64,000 nt of DNA, taken from NCBI GenBank assembly GCA_027972325.1, contig JAPMOS010000006.1, forward strand, positions 722,501 through 786,500, read 5' to 3'. This stretch comes from Paratrimastix pyriformis. Taxonomy: Eukaryota > Preaxostyla > Paratrimastigidae. Made by a program: the position numbers and the translations under genes. Within the stretch, counting starts at the first letter, position 1. Each line of letters begins with the position of its first letter. Under the pieces are notes generated by a model. The model was given only the letters and a program-made list of their open reading frames with translations, had not been told where the DNA came from and searched no databases. This document shows, in pieces, positions 10,690-25,881 of the stretch.

Positions 10690-11220
10690 CCCGGCAACCC
10701 TTGTCCTCACGGTCATCCATCCTTTGTTGCTGTTGTTTTGACAGACTACGAGTACGGCACGGTGGCCACCACCTCGACCCACGACATGCCCCCGCTGCGG
10801 GCCTGGTGGCGGGTCATGGACCAGCGCAACTTCCGCTCGCAGGAGGAGATGTACAACTCGGAGGCCTACCGGAAGGAGATCGCCAAGATCGACCAGTTCT
10901 GGTACGACCCGGCCTTCCTGGGCAACCACAACCCCCGGCCCCGCGACCTGCCGCCCTCGGAGCTGGAGCGGATCGTGGACATGCACATGTTCTGCCCGGC
11001 CATGCTGGCCATCTTCCCGCTGCAGGACCTGCTGGCCCTGCTGCCCTCGGGGCTCTACCACCCCGAGCCCTTCGACGAGCTCATCAACAACCCCGACAAC
11101 CGCAAGCACTACTGGCGCTACCGGATGCGGTGCACCGTGGAGGAGCTCCTCCGCGACGCGGACATCATCGACCGCATCCGGGGCAAGGTCGCATCCTCGG
11201 GCCGCCTCTCCGACCACTAG
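7382..11220 (+). CDS. DPE2: 4-alpha-glucanotransferase (disproportionating enzyme 2, DPE2 type)
   Basis: Cytosolic GH77 amylomaltase that transfers glucosyl units from maltose to glycogen or other glucans. Ten exons agree in phase throughout: 7382-7387, 7437-7646, 7690-7879, 7949-8109, 8163-8529, 8622-9249, 9332-9425, 9554-9630, 9876-10609 and 10745-11220. They give about 980 residues, close to plant DPE2 (about 955). Residues 1 to about 250 hold two starch-binding CBM20 modules (WKESVFLCGSIPELGAWD; then NHIVAQLEVCVPFLN with RYKYVIIHP). The GH77 domain includes WRAAGMAIPVFSIRTEKS, LLPITDT, YRIDHILGFFRIWEIP, CGEDLGLL, LGLRVQRMP and TSTHDMPPLRAWW. As usual for DPE2, a long insert separates the early and late catalytic motifs. 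All nine donors are GTCHGY. The first exon codes only Met-Gln. Exons up to about 8100 are much less GC-rich than later ones. Confidence 0.95.
8579..8603 (+). repeat. Homopolymer C25 in DPE2 intron 5
   Basis: A run of 25 C just upstream of the acceptor at 8621, in the place of a polypyrimidine tract. Length may be unreliable in the assembly. Confidence 0.9.
10618..10690 (+). repeat. (CCTG)18 microsatellite in DPE2 intron 9
   Basis: About 18 perfect CCTG units fill the 5' half of the intron that starts GTCCGC at 10610. The acceptor is the AG at 10743-10744. The same tetranucleotide, on the sense strand, fills a striatin intron near 19 kb. Confidence 0.92.
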
Positions 11221-11808
11221 GCCGCGCCCCAGGCGCACCCCCAGCGGACCCACGACCCCACCCCCCGGCCACAATAACCACCCTCGGGCCGCCTCGCCCA
11301 GCACCATGCGCCAGGCGGCCCTCCTTGCCTCCTTCCTCCTCTCTCCGCGTGGGCTCGGCTTCTCTCCGGGCCGGCTCTCGCACCCCCTTTTGCACCATTC
11401 GCACCCTTTGCACCCATGTACGGCTTGCTCTGGTTTCCGGTCTTTCTTCTCATCTCTTCTCTTGCCCTTTCATTTCGGTTGGTCTTTTGGACCTGCGCCG
11501 TCCCCGCGATGACGTTGACGGATTCTTGTTTTAATGGAAGCGCCCGTCGCCGGCACCACTGGGGGGTGGGGTGGGTGGGGTGGGGTGGGGTGGTTCTCGC
11601 CGGTCCTTTATTAGCGGGGGACGCGGGTTGCACGTGCCAACGAAAACCAGGGGTCCCACGGCCGCGCTCCCTTCTCTCATCCCACTTCCTTCACCCCTTC
11701 GTCATTCTTCTCCGGCAATTGGCCCATCTCGCGAAATCTCAAAAGATCCGCCGGGTCTGGAAGGGGGCAGTGAGCCGCATAAGATCAGAGGCCACTCCGG
11801 GGTGGGGA
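11221..11808. other. Convergent 3' flanks of DPE2 and the PSTK fusion gene
   Basis: 588 bp with no supported gene. Composition is pyrimidine-rich after DPE2, then a short GGGGT repeat at about 11563-11592. Frames that cross it are shadows. Confidence 0.5.
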
Positions 11809-14222
11809 TCAGAGGCCGCAGAGCTGGGCGACGCGGTCCAGGAGCAGGTCGGGCGGCAGGGCGCCTTGGCAGGTGTTCAGGACGAGCACCTCGGGCCGCG
11901 GGGCCCCCGCCTCGGCCCCGGAGGCGGCTGGGTCGAGGGGAGGGGGGGCAGCCTGGTCGTGGGGCATGCAGTGGCCCGGGGGCGGGTCCGGGCCGACCCT
12001 CGTCAGCCGGTAGCCCGCCCCGACGCGGCCCTCGTGGGCCCGCAGGGCGGGCAGGGCAACCTGCTCCCAGTACGGGGCCCCGTCGGGACCTGCGCCGCCC
12101 ACACACCAACCCACCCGCACCGAGCAGACCCGGCCAGCCCGGAGCCCCAAGTCATGAGGCCGAGGGTCCGGGTCGGAGCGAGCACAGGCAACCCCCCACA
12201 ACAAGGCTCCAGCGAGAGCCCCGAGGGTCCACCGGGCTGCTGGACGATACGATACGGACAACCGGCCCAGCCGCCCTCGGGGTCGTGCCCGTCGGCCTCG
12301 TCCTCGTCCCCGCAGCAGGCGTCGAGGCGCCTCTGGCGGCGGGCCCAGAGGCAGCCCTCACAGGCGCACAGGTGCAGGCGCACCGTGCACAGGCGGGCCA
12401 GCTCGGGGTGGCTCAGCAGCAGGAAGCCCTCCACCACCACCAGCGGGGCGCCGCCCTCGACGGGGCTCCCTGTGTCCCCGCCGCCCTCGGCAGACGGAGC
12501 CCCCGGCTCGCCGCTCGGTCGGCTCGTGCTGCCGCTGTTAGGGGCCCCTTGCTCCTGCTGTGGGGGTGGTTGTGGGCCGGCGGCAGCGAGGGCGTCGATG
12601 CAAGCGCGCAGCTGGCGGGCCATCTGGTCGAGGTCGAGCGCCTGGGGCCGGTCGTAGTCGGGCCGCTCCGCCTGGCCTGCGGGGGTCGTCAGGGCAACCA
12701 CCGGGATGGCGGCCGGCTCGCGGTAGAACCGGTCCATGGCGAAGAGCCGCACCGGGCGCCCCGGCCACCGGGCCGAGGCACGCTCCAGCAGCTGCAGGGC
12801 CAGGGTGCTCTTCTGCGGGTGCGGGATGGCGGCGTGTTGGTGAATCGGCTGGGCTGCGTGGTCGGTAGTGGACTGGGGGTGTGGAGGGTGGGTTGGGGGT
12901 GTGTGTGTGTGTGCTGGGCGGACCCCGGAGCATGTGGGCCCGTCGATGCCGACGACCAGGGGCAGACCCTCCGCACACACCCGGCCCGCGAGCTGGGCGG
13001 GCAGGGCCTGGCGACACTCCGCCAAAAAGCCGGCCCTCTGCCGCTCCACGATGGCCGCGAGGTCTTGGGGGCCGCGGGCAGGCAGGGAAAGCCTGGACCC
13101 GCCCCAGAGACGCCAGAGGAAGGGAAGAAGGGGCATCGGGGGTGAGCTGGGGGAGGAGGGAGGGAGGGAGGGAGGGAGGGAGGGAGGGGAGGGAGGGGAG
13201 GGAGGGAGGGAGGAGGGAGAGAGAGAGAGGGGGGAGGGAGAGGAGAGGGGGCGATGGAGGGGCGATGGAGGGGGTGGGGTGGGGCCGAGACTTGTCGAGG
13301 AAGGCCCGCCGGAGTGTGTTCAGGGATTTGGCCCAGGAGCTGAGGGCGTCCACTCCCGGGGCGGCTCCGGCAAGGCCCTTGAGGCTGCCGAGGAGGGCGG
13401 CGAGGGCCTGCCGGGTGGCAATGTCCACCTGGTGGCGCACCGAGGCCTCCGTCTCGGCCCGGCTGGAGGCCTGGGCGGGGAGGTGACGGGAAAGTGGCGG
13501 TGATCGAAGGGCAGGGGTGATGATGATCGAAGGGCAGGGGCGGTGATCGAAGGGCAGCGACTGTGGCGTGAGTACGGACGCGGGTCTCTTCCTCCAGGGC
13601 GACATAGTCCCGGATGGGGGTCCGCAGCGCCCGCTCGAAGAGGGCCGGATCCACATCGGCCGCGGTGGGACCCACCTGGGCCACAAACCCCGACCGGGAT
13701 GGGTCCTCTCCTTGGTGAGGCGGCTCTAGCCGGGCAGCCATCTGCCGAATGACACGGTCAGGGACCCGGGTGGCAGCGGGCCGGCCGGCATTCCTCTGTA
13801 GGGCAGTGTCGACAGAGCAGTCACAGTGGATGGTCAACAACCCGTACGAGTCTTTGGGATTGTATGAATGGGACGAACAGTGAAGCAGACGGACATTTTC
13901 TGGCGAGGTGAAGGTAGGGCTGGCGCATGGAGGCGTAGTACATGTTGTCGTCAATGAACAGAATCGGATTCATCGCATTCTCCTCGCGCAATTTCTGGAT
14001 GCAGGATTCAACTTGCTGAAATACTCGCGCACGACTTTCTTTCCATTCGTCTGGATGAAACTCGTCGGACGCATCCACGGCAGGCAACTCATCATCGTAG
14101 TGGAAAACCCTCGTGGTCGAGTTCACTGACATTTGAGAAAGTGCAAGCGGGATAGTTCCCCTGAGTTTGTTGACAAGGGTGGTTTTCCCCGACCCAGGGA
14201 GCCCAACGACGAGACAGAACAT
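11809..14222 (-). CDS. L-seryl-tRNA(Sec) kinase (PSTK) fused to a nicotinamide-riboside-kinase-like domain
   Basis: The N-terminal part (14222 to about 13290) is PSTK, which phosphorylates Ser-tRNA(Sec) for selenocysteine synthesis: P-loop GLPGSGKTT, HYDDELP, FIDDNMYYASMR, LARKYSYGLLTIHCDC and C-terminal SWAKSLNTLRRAF. The C-terminal part (about 13110-11809) is a second P-loop kinase of the NRK/uridine-kinase family: GIDGPTCSGKST, MDRFYREP, VVVEGFLLLSHPELA, PYWEQVALPAL, stop 11809-11811. NRKs make NMN from nicotinamide riboside. An intron with donor GTCTCG at about 13290 joins the two in phase (Asp-Lys-Leu-Ser), there is no stop or AT-rich spacer between them, and the first domain lacks its own stop before the join. 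The intron at about 12815-12940 splits the second P-loop exactly before Lys (TCSG/KST). Start is the ATG at 14222; an in-frame TTG at 14234 was rejected. An internal ATG at 13136 leaves two separate genes possible. Confidence 0.8.
13150..13260. repeat. GGGA/GGGGA-rich tract in the linker intron of the PSTK fusion
   Basis: Imperfect GGGA repeats followed by GA repeats. On the sense strand this is a long CCCT/TC pyrimidine tract ending near the acceptor that opens the NRK-like half. Confidence 0.85.
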
Positions 14223-14290
14223 GCCCAGACTCAACCCTCAGGACCAGGGACTCTATTCGCAGTTGCACATCACCGCCGGAATATGCTCGG
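14223..14290. promoter_or_regulatory. Divergent promoter spacer, PSTK fusion / SPO11
   Basis: 68 bp between start codons, in a local GC dip that extends over both first exons. Confidence 0.55.
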
Positions 14291-15555
14291 ATGGAAGAAG
14301 AGTCAGCCGCCGAGGGACACCTCGTATTGACGCGTTCGCGAAAGGCTATTCTAGATGATATCGAAAAGATCCTTCTAACTTTTTTTGAGGACCTGAATTC
14401 ACACGAACCTCCTTCAAAAATGGATCCTTCCCAAAGCGACACCGAGCTTCCGCCTTATTCATTTCATTCGCCGAAAAATCTCGGTTAGAAATGTTTGGTC
14501 TTGAAATGCACTCCTTACAAATGAGATTCCAAAGCAATTTGGTTCCGAGTTCTCAGCCATGTCCAACTTCTTCTTCGTGAGAACAAGCATTCAACACTAA
14601 GGGATCTATTTTATCAAGATGTTTCGTTGTTTCAAGAGCAGAGAGCCTCAAATGAAGCTTTGGAGGTCATTACTCGAGCTCTTCGCGTGCGTCGAAATTC
14701 CCTCCACGTGGTCGGTGATTTTTCCGCCTCACCCATTCGAGGGGTTCTCCAGTTTGGCTCGTCGAAGGGACTCGTAATTGGGCCCGTGACCTTTCAGGAA
14801 AATGGGAATCCCATCGACTGTGCCCGCGTTGGACTGGGGGTCGGTCCCCCTCCTCCCGTACCTCCCGCTCACCCGAAGTCGAAACAGGGAAAACCTATCA
14901 TTTCGGGTGCCGTCCTGGGGAATATCAGAAGCACAGCCCAGTTCCTGGTAGTGGTTGAGAAGGAAGCAATTTTCGCAAGACTGGCCGAGGACCGATTCCA
15001 CGAGAAGCTGAATTGCATACTTGTGACGGTCTGCGAGAACGTATTTTCCTGTCACCAATCCGCCCCTTCAGGGCAAGGGATTCCCTGATTTGGGCACACA
15101 AGAATTCGTGAGAACGTTGTCATTGACGCTTGGCATCCCAACGGTGGCGCTTGTGGATGCTGATCCGTTTGGAGTTTCAATCCTCTGCCAATACGCCTTT
15201 GGAAACGAGGTCTGGTCTTGGGGTGGTTTCCGCCGTCAACTGGCATTGGCAGGGCCGCGAAGAGCATATCTTTCTGCGAACGGAGGGTCTCAAATGGCTC
15301 GGGGTGCGACCCAGCGATTTGGACCGATACCACGTCCCGGCTTCCAGTCGAATTCCTCTGACAGCAAAGGACCGTGAACGAGGGAGAAAACTTCTAGAGG
15401 GCCCCATCAGCCGGGTGCCCCAGTGGAGGGACGAACTCCTGTTCCTCCTCCACGGGGGCGAAAAGGCAGAAGTCGAGGGGTTGAGCTGGTTTTCGGTGAG
15501 CTTTCTGACAGAACAGTACCTTCCTGGCAAAATAAGGGAGAAGGACTGGATCTGA
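14291..15555 (+). CDS. SPO11: SPO11 / TOP6A-family meiotic DNA double-strand-break protein
   Basis: Topoisomerase-VI-A-like transesterase that makes the breaks starting meiotic recombination. The first exon starts at 14291 (MEEESAAEGHLVLTRSR, then KAILDDIEKILLTFF). A later exon reads LLLRENKHSTLRDLFYQD, matching the 5Y-CAP catalytic region of SPO11 (human RDIYYTD); the Tyr at the active-site position is kept (FYQD). Then come VITRALRVRRNSLHVVG, the Toprim domain (FLVVVEKEAIFARL, GKGFPDLGTQEFVR, LVDADPFGVSIL, which supplies the metal-binding acidic residues) and LKWLGVRPSDLDRY. It ends PGKIREKDWI, like the PNKLRFGGWI end of animal SPO11. Donors placed by phase are GTCTGC at 15030 and GTCTGG at 15211. 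The junction between exon 1 and the catalytic exon (about 14490-14550) is not fixed. The gene is less GC-rich than its neighbours along its whole length. Confidence 0.93.
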
Positions 15556-15595
15556 GGAGCAGCAGAAGACCGCGCAAAAGATACATCGCCATTAT

Positions 15596-19976
<4,381 letters not shown>

Positions 19977-20149
19977 TCAAACCCGGAGGAAAAAGACCTG
20001 GCCGGCCGGGGTATGCCTGACATTGACAGAGCTGTCTCACGAGATTTCAAACCTCAGCAAGGCCTTCTGCACCTTTGCCAGACATTCAGTATCCATAACG
20101 AGGAAAAGGGCAACAGCAACACGCCAGAAAATCTTCCAATTTAAAGAGT
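19977..20149 (-). promoter_or_regulatory. Spacer upstream of striatin, downstream of the USP gene
   Basis: 173 bp, AT-richer than its surroundings, between the USP stop and the striatin start on the same strand. It should hold the USP 3' end and the striatin promoter. No motif stood out. Confidence 0.4.
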
Positions 20150-23100
20150 TCAAGTTGGGAAAGAGGATGAATGAATATAAAAAAAGATGTAGCCTTCCTT
20201 CTCTCGGAGGTGGTTCACCACTTCTTGCTCGGAGACCTATGACGAATGAGAAAAAAATACACAAAGAAATTGGCTCGCCAAACCTTGAGCGTATACGCAT
20301 CATTCCCAGAGATCCATGCACCTTGGAGAAAATCGAAAGCATCACTCACATAGTGGCCTCCGCTTGCAGATTGACCTGTATATATGACAAGAAAGATGAT
20401 GTTAAAAACGAAACGCCACGGACCCTGATGTGAGACAACCCCCACCAAATGGTAGCTGGCAGGACCACGGGTAGCGAGTCTACCGGCAGGTGGAATCGCC
20501 AAAAGCGGAGGCTGCATGCGCTCAACCGGGACTGCCATCCGAACGTGGCGAGCAAACGTGTCCACTGCCAGGTTGGCATCACACGAGGAGGGGGGCGTTG
20601 GCGTTGCCACCGACGGAGTTGGTTGAGGCAAGGCCGCCTCCGAGACAGGGTTGTTGTCATTGTCGCCTTCGTCATCATCCAGGACGATGGGATCGGTCCG
20701 CCTCTGCAGCCGCCGGGGCGCCGGGGCAACAACGACCTTCGAGACGAGCCCAGCGCCGGGTGTTTCAGGAGCGCTCTCGTGGCTCGCTTGGGCCGGAGGG
20801 ATCGTCTTGCCAGTGATCGGGATGGGAATGAGGGTGGGGACGGCCGGCTTGCCGCTGGGGGTGGGTGGGGCCCCGTGGGTTCCCGAGGGCACGGCGGGGG
20901 CGTCCTCGTCGGGGAGCACCCGGCGCGCTCGCTTGAGGCGCACCGCCTCGTCCTCATCGGGCGGTACCCCAGCCCCAAGCCCGTGAGAGGGCTGGGGATG
21001 TTTCTGGGCCTCTCCCTGGGGAGGTGAGGGGCGCTTCCGCATCAGGGGCGGGTGAGCCACGGGGGCCCTGGGTGGGCTCTGGGAGTGGCGTGGCGGGACG
21101 GCGTGCCCCACTGTGGGGCTGGCGTCTTCAGGGAACACAGTGTCGTGTTCGACTTCGGCTTCGGTGGGTGCCTCCGGTCTGGGGCCACGTGGGTGCCGGC
21201 AACCGGCAGGAGGCGACTCCTGAGGAGCTGCAGTAGGGTCGGCCCCATGGAGAGCAGGGGCCTCGCGCTGTTCGGCCTCCATGTCGACCGTCTCGGCGTC
21301 GCTCACTGCGTCCTGTTCCACCCGGATGGCCACGCTGTCTGCGTCGTCGGAGTCCTCGTCCTCCTCGGCGCTCAATGAACGATCGTGGTCCTTGATGATG
21401 GCGGGGCTTTGCGGATCGGGTTGGGGTGGCGGGTTCTTGGGGGGCGCCCCACCTCGGAGGCCACCGCGACGGTGGTTGGCCTTCTGGCGCTCGATGAGGC
21501 TGGAGGTCTCGGTCTCGGGGATGCGGGTCCTCCCCCGGGGCGGCGATGGTGGCGGCGGGATGAGATCGCTCGGCTCCTCGGCGGCCCCCAACACCCGTCC
21601 GGCGGGGGGCAGCGTCGGCGACGCTTCCCCGAGGACGGCGATCAGGGAACGAACGGCCTCCAGCGGGATGCCCAGGATCTCGGCGAGGCTTCCGGGCGTG
21701 GCCTTGCCGCCCGAATCCTGGAGGACGGTCTGGGCCAGATCGCGGATCTCCTGGGGGAGCCCGTCGACCGACTTGCGATCAGCCGCCGAGACGCGTTCCG
21801 ACGGAGCCGAGGGTCTTGTCAGGGGGGGTGCGGCGGGGCCGGATTCCTCCATCGAGCGGCGAAGGGCCATCTGCAATTCGGGGTCCTCTTTGCCCTGGTC
21901 GGTGATGCTATAACAGGGACGACGGAGCGATCGAGTGAGCGAAGTGCGGCGTGCGGACCTGCGTTCCAGTGCCCGCTTAATCTCGTCGTCCTCTCGGGTG
22001 GTGGGGAACGGGAGGGAAAGGGAAGCGGAGGACTCCAGTGGCGAAGGCGGCGTCGGCGTGTCAAGAAGGAGATCCAAAACGTTCGTGGATGTGGATGCCG
22101 GCTGCGGCTGCGGCAGCGGAGGCGGCTGGTCAGGCCTCCGCTCCACGCGGGATCGGGCCGGAACGACGGGCAACGGGTCTGGGGCTGTGAACTTGGGGGC
22201 ACCTGCGGCAGACCGGTCGGCTGGCTGATGGGGGACGGAGGGAGCAGGATGGCCGTGACCGTCATCATACCGGCCAAAGTGGGGCAGATCTCCGGCCAGC
22301 GGGACAGGGGCAGCTGGGCCTGCCACAGGCACGGGCACGGCGGGCTGAGCCAACGCTGGAGCCGCGACCTTGGCGGGCGATCTGGAGCGCGTCGGGGTGG
22401 GTCGCACCACAGGAGCAGTTAAGCCCATCTGGGCCACTGTGCTGGATGTAGCGACGCGGGCCCCGCCCGAGGGTCGAGGGAGGGATTCGGCAGCTCCCGG
22501 TGGGGTGGGCGGACGGCGGGGGCCGTCCAAAGAGCGAGCCGGGACAGCGGCCGTGGTGCTTGGTGGTGAGACCACCGCAACTTGGTGAGGTGGTGGCGCA
22601 GGCTGGCTGTGGGGGCGGCGCGGTGGGGAGGAAGGGCCGGCTGGCGGGGGCGGGGGCACCAGGAGCAGGGAGGAAGGGGCTGGCGAGTGGGTGGCCGGGG
22701 GGTCCTGGGAGACGGCTTCCAGGGGGCCCTGCGCCGGCGAGGGCGGACGAGTGGCATGAATTTGAGCGAGAGTAGGATGGGCGGCGGGCGTGATGGTTGG
22801 CGGGGCCGAATGGGGGTCCGGGCGCGAGTTCGAGAGCGGGTGCGGAAACGGGGCTGCCCCATGAAATGGGTTGAAGAGTGGTAGCTGCGGCACGGGGGCG
22901 TTCTCGGCAGGAATCGGGCCAAGGGCACCGGCCTCGAGAAGCTCGGGCGCTGCACAGAGACAATATCAGGTGAGCCAAACCAGAGAATGACAGGGGGGAG
23001 GGGGAACTGACGTATGGTGATCCTCAGGGGGATCGTGACGTTGTCGGTGAGCTTGCTGGTGCGCTCGAAGCCGAACCGGTCGCGGCGAACGCGGAACCTC

Positions 23101-25881
23101 TTCAGGTGGACCACCAGTACCCGCGGCAGGGCCGAGATCCGGTGATTGACCCGGCTGGACAAGCCAGCACAGCCTGGGTGCTCGCACTTGAGGTTGACCT
23201 CGTTTGCCTAATGGGGTGATGAAGGGATGCAGAGGACCCGGATGGGAGAAGATGCTGCCGGACCTTGAAAAAGTCAAGGACGAGTGTTTGAAGGGATCGA
23301 TGCTGGCGAGCCGGGGGTGGTCGCTCGGCCCCAGCACGGGTGGCGGTCTCTTGGCGGGCTGGGGGATCGCCGGTGGAGATGGGGAGCCCGATGACCTTCC
23401 GAGGGGCCCCCGAGGGGCAGCTGCTAGTGGCTAGAAGACGGGGTGCAGCAGCAGAGGTGGGAGTAGTGGGGCCGCTCTTGGGTGGCGCCGTGGGCCCCAA
23501 GATCTGCGTGATGAAGTCGTCCTCCGGTTCGGGTTCCGTCTGGGGGGCCTTTGGGGCCCGAGGAGTAGCCACCGTCGCGGGAGGGGACGCGGGCGAGGGA
23601 GAAGTAGCCGCGCGCTGATCAGCGGCGGGGAGACTCGTGTCGGGAGAGGCCTCCTGAGCCGACTCGGGGCGCTCGACCTCGACGAGCCGGGCAGGGCGGG
23701 ACTTGCGCCCCCCGCTGGCGACCCGAGGCGGCGCAGGCTGGGGCCCAGAAGCCGAGGGCCCCGGGGTTGGGGTTGAAGGGCTGGGGCTACTGCTGTCAAT
23801 GTCCTCGTCCAAGTCCTCCGAGATCCCGTGCTGCAAAGCAGCGGAGGCCTTCAAAGGCTTCCCGACGGGTGGTGACGGAGAGGGCGGACGACCACCCCGG
23901 AGTTTACCGCCACCACTGTCGCGCCCGTCCCTGGGGGGGTTCGGACTCTGGGCGGTGGCTTGCGGTGACTGTTGTGGGACCTCTTCGTCAGTGGGGGCGA
24001 TGTCGATGTCACCGCACATCGGAGTGTCGTCCAACTCGAGGGGCTGCCCCGAGGAGACGTCGCATGCCGGAGGCACAGCCGAGCGGCAATCTGGGCCAAC
24101 GGAACCAGGCCAGGCATCGGATAGTCGTGTCACGCTCGGCCGGGCTACTGGCGACGCCATTCCCTGGGGAGATGATGAGGCCCCGGATGGCGGCTCGCGA
24201 GGAGGCAGGAGGGTCGTGGTTAATGGCCGCAGGCCAGCGGGGGGCGGAGGTGCCGAAGAGGGCGGTGGCGGTGGCGGCGGTGGTGGTGGAAGGGAATCCA
24301 TTTCCACCGAGATGACCCGGAAAAGCTCCTTCTGGGTCGATGTGTGCCCGCACGAGGTGCACTGCAGATGGTGCGTCACCTGAGGGAAAGGACCGAGCAG
24401 CAATGACGAGGCTTCAATGAGAGTCGACGAGCGCAGACCTCGCTGAGGAAGTTGCGTGTGACAGGGCAGAGCTCGTAGTTCGCCACGGCAACGTGGGGCG
24501 GCCGGACCATCTCAGGGTAGACTTCGGCGAACGGGGGCAGGACGGGCTTTGGTTTCTCTGCGGCGAGGGGCCGGGCCCCGGCGCTCTTCGGCGGCTCAGG
24601 CTCTGGAAGGGGGGCAGCTGGGTCCTGCTCGGGGTTGGCTGGGGGCATTTCGTGCTCGTCGCCCCCGCCCTTCTCCGAAGGCTGTGTGACGTCAGGGCTC
24701 GCCAGCTTGGTTCCCTCCTCTGCTCCCCTGGCAGGATCGGGCTGTGGTGGGGGGCTTGGCGGGGGTTGCGGCGGTTCAGGTGGCTCGGGTTGCTCGTCGA
24801 GCTGTGTCTCAGGGATGACTTCATCCTCCAGCAGGGTGAGCTCGAGCCGGTCCGATTCTTCGTCCCTGTGATCATCGCGGTGCTTGTGTTGCTGCCCTCC
24901 GCGTAAGTGTCCGGAGGAGGATGGTGGAGGAGCGGTGACGGACACCGAGGGGGAAAGCGGGAGTGGGGCTGGGCAGTGGCAGGTGAGGGGGACCAGCTCC
25001 TCGGTCAGCACATCGAGGAAGCTGCAAAGGAACTCGTGCGAGTCCTACGGAGGGGAATGGAATACGATGACTTCTGCGGGGGGGCGAGGGGACGCAAAAT
25101 ACAACCTCCATCGTGTAGCCTCCAAAGCGCCCGTAAGCGAGAGCCAGTGCATCCTTGATCGGTCGGGCGTTGATGGGGCTCTCGTGAGGGCGATAAAACC
25201 GTTGGACCGTCTGCAGAAGACCCATGTAGAGGGGGAAGGCACCCCGAATTCGGGGCCAGTCAAAGCCCTGCTCGTCCATCAGGGGTTCCAGCAGATGGGG
25301 GTCGTGGAGGTCGTCTACAAACGGCAACAGCCGCAGCAGACAGGCCAGGGGCCCGTTGATGTAGCAGGTATTCCCCCCGTTAATCAATCCGTCCGTATGG
25401 ACGGTGGAATTGACACCCACTCTGTCCACGGATGCTGAATATGGGAAAAAGGAGTCTTTGAGCTCCGTCGAGGAGGAGAGGATGAGAGTCGGCGGGGAGA
25501 GCCCGGATGCCGTTGAAAAGGCAAGCTTTTGCTGGGTGTACTTTCGGGGGGGGGCATTGTTATTGTTCTTGAGTGAATACTGCCGGGGAACGGAAGGGGT
25601 TCCATTGAGACTGCTGAGGCGGGCGTCAGGTTGTGGGGAGAAGGTGGAAGTGGCAGGTGTGAGATTCAGGGCGGCATCATACTCGTTGGCGTGAGGTTTG
25701 GTGGGAGGAAGTGCCGGAGAAATCGCTATGGCAGGGAGCGGTGACTGCGGTGGTGGTGGCGGCGGCTTTGGGAGCGCCAAAGCACGGTGGACACCTGGCG
25801 AGGCGGGCCCGGATGACTTTTGAGCGGCAAGTGCAGATGCCTCCTTCCCACGGGCTGTTCGTGTCGGGGAAGTCGGTGCAT
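20150..25881 (-). CDS. Ubiquitin carboxyl-terminal hydrolase, USP37-like
   Basis: Cysteine protease (peptidase C19) that removes ubiquitin from proteins; the closest layout is USP37/USP26/USP29. The ATG at 25881 begins MHRLPRHEQPVGRRHLHLPL; a GTCATC intron then joins in phase to a Pro-rich N-terminus. The Cys box is GLINGGNTCYINGPLACLL (about 25360), with the usual Leu-Gly replaced by Gly-Gly. Later come NYELCPVTRNFL, TSCGHTSTQKELFRV, LPRVLVVHLKRFRVRRDR and a His box YHLVGVVSHQG then SGGHYVSD, with GNDAYTLKV. The last exon ends EGYIFFYIHSSSF, stop 20150-20152. Between Cys and His boxes the long insert holds a ubiquitin-interacting motif, DPELQMALRRSMEESG, and a second weaker one, EDDEIKRALERRS; USP37 likewise has UIMs in this insert. 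An acidic DEDSDDADS block near 21330 may be regulatory. Several internal junctions are unresolved. Confidence 0.9.

Noticed and set aside
14234-14234. Start of PSTK at 14234
   Set aside because: TTG codon; the ATG at 14222 lies just before the P-loop as in the family.
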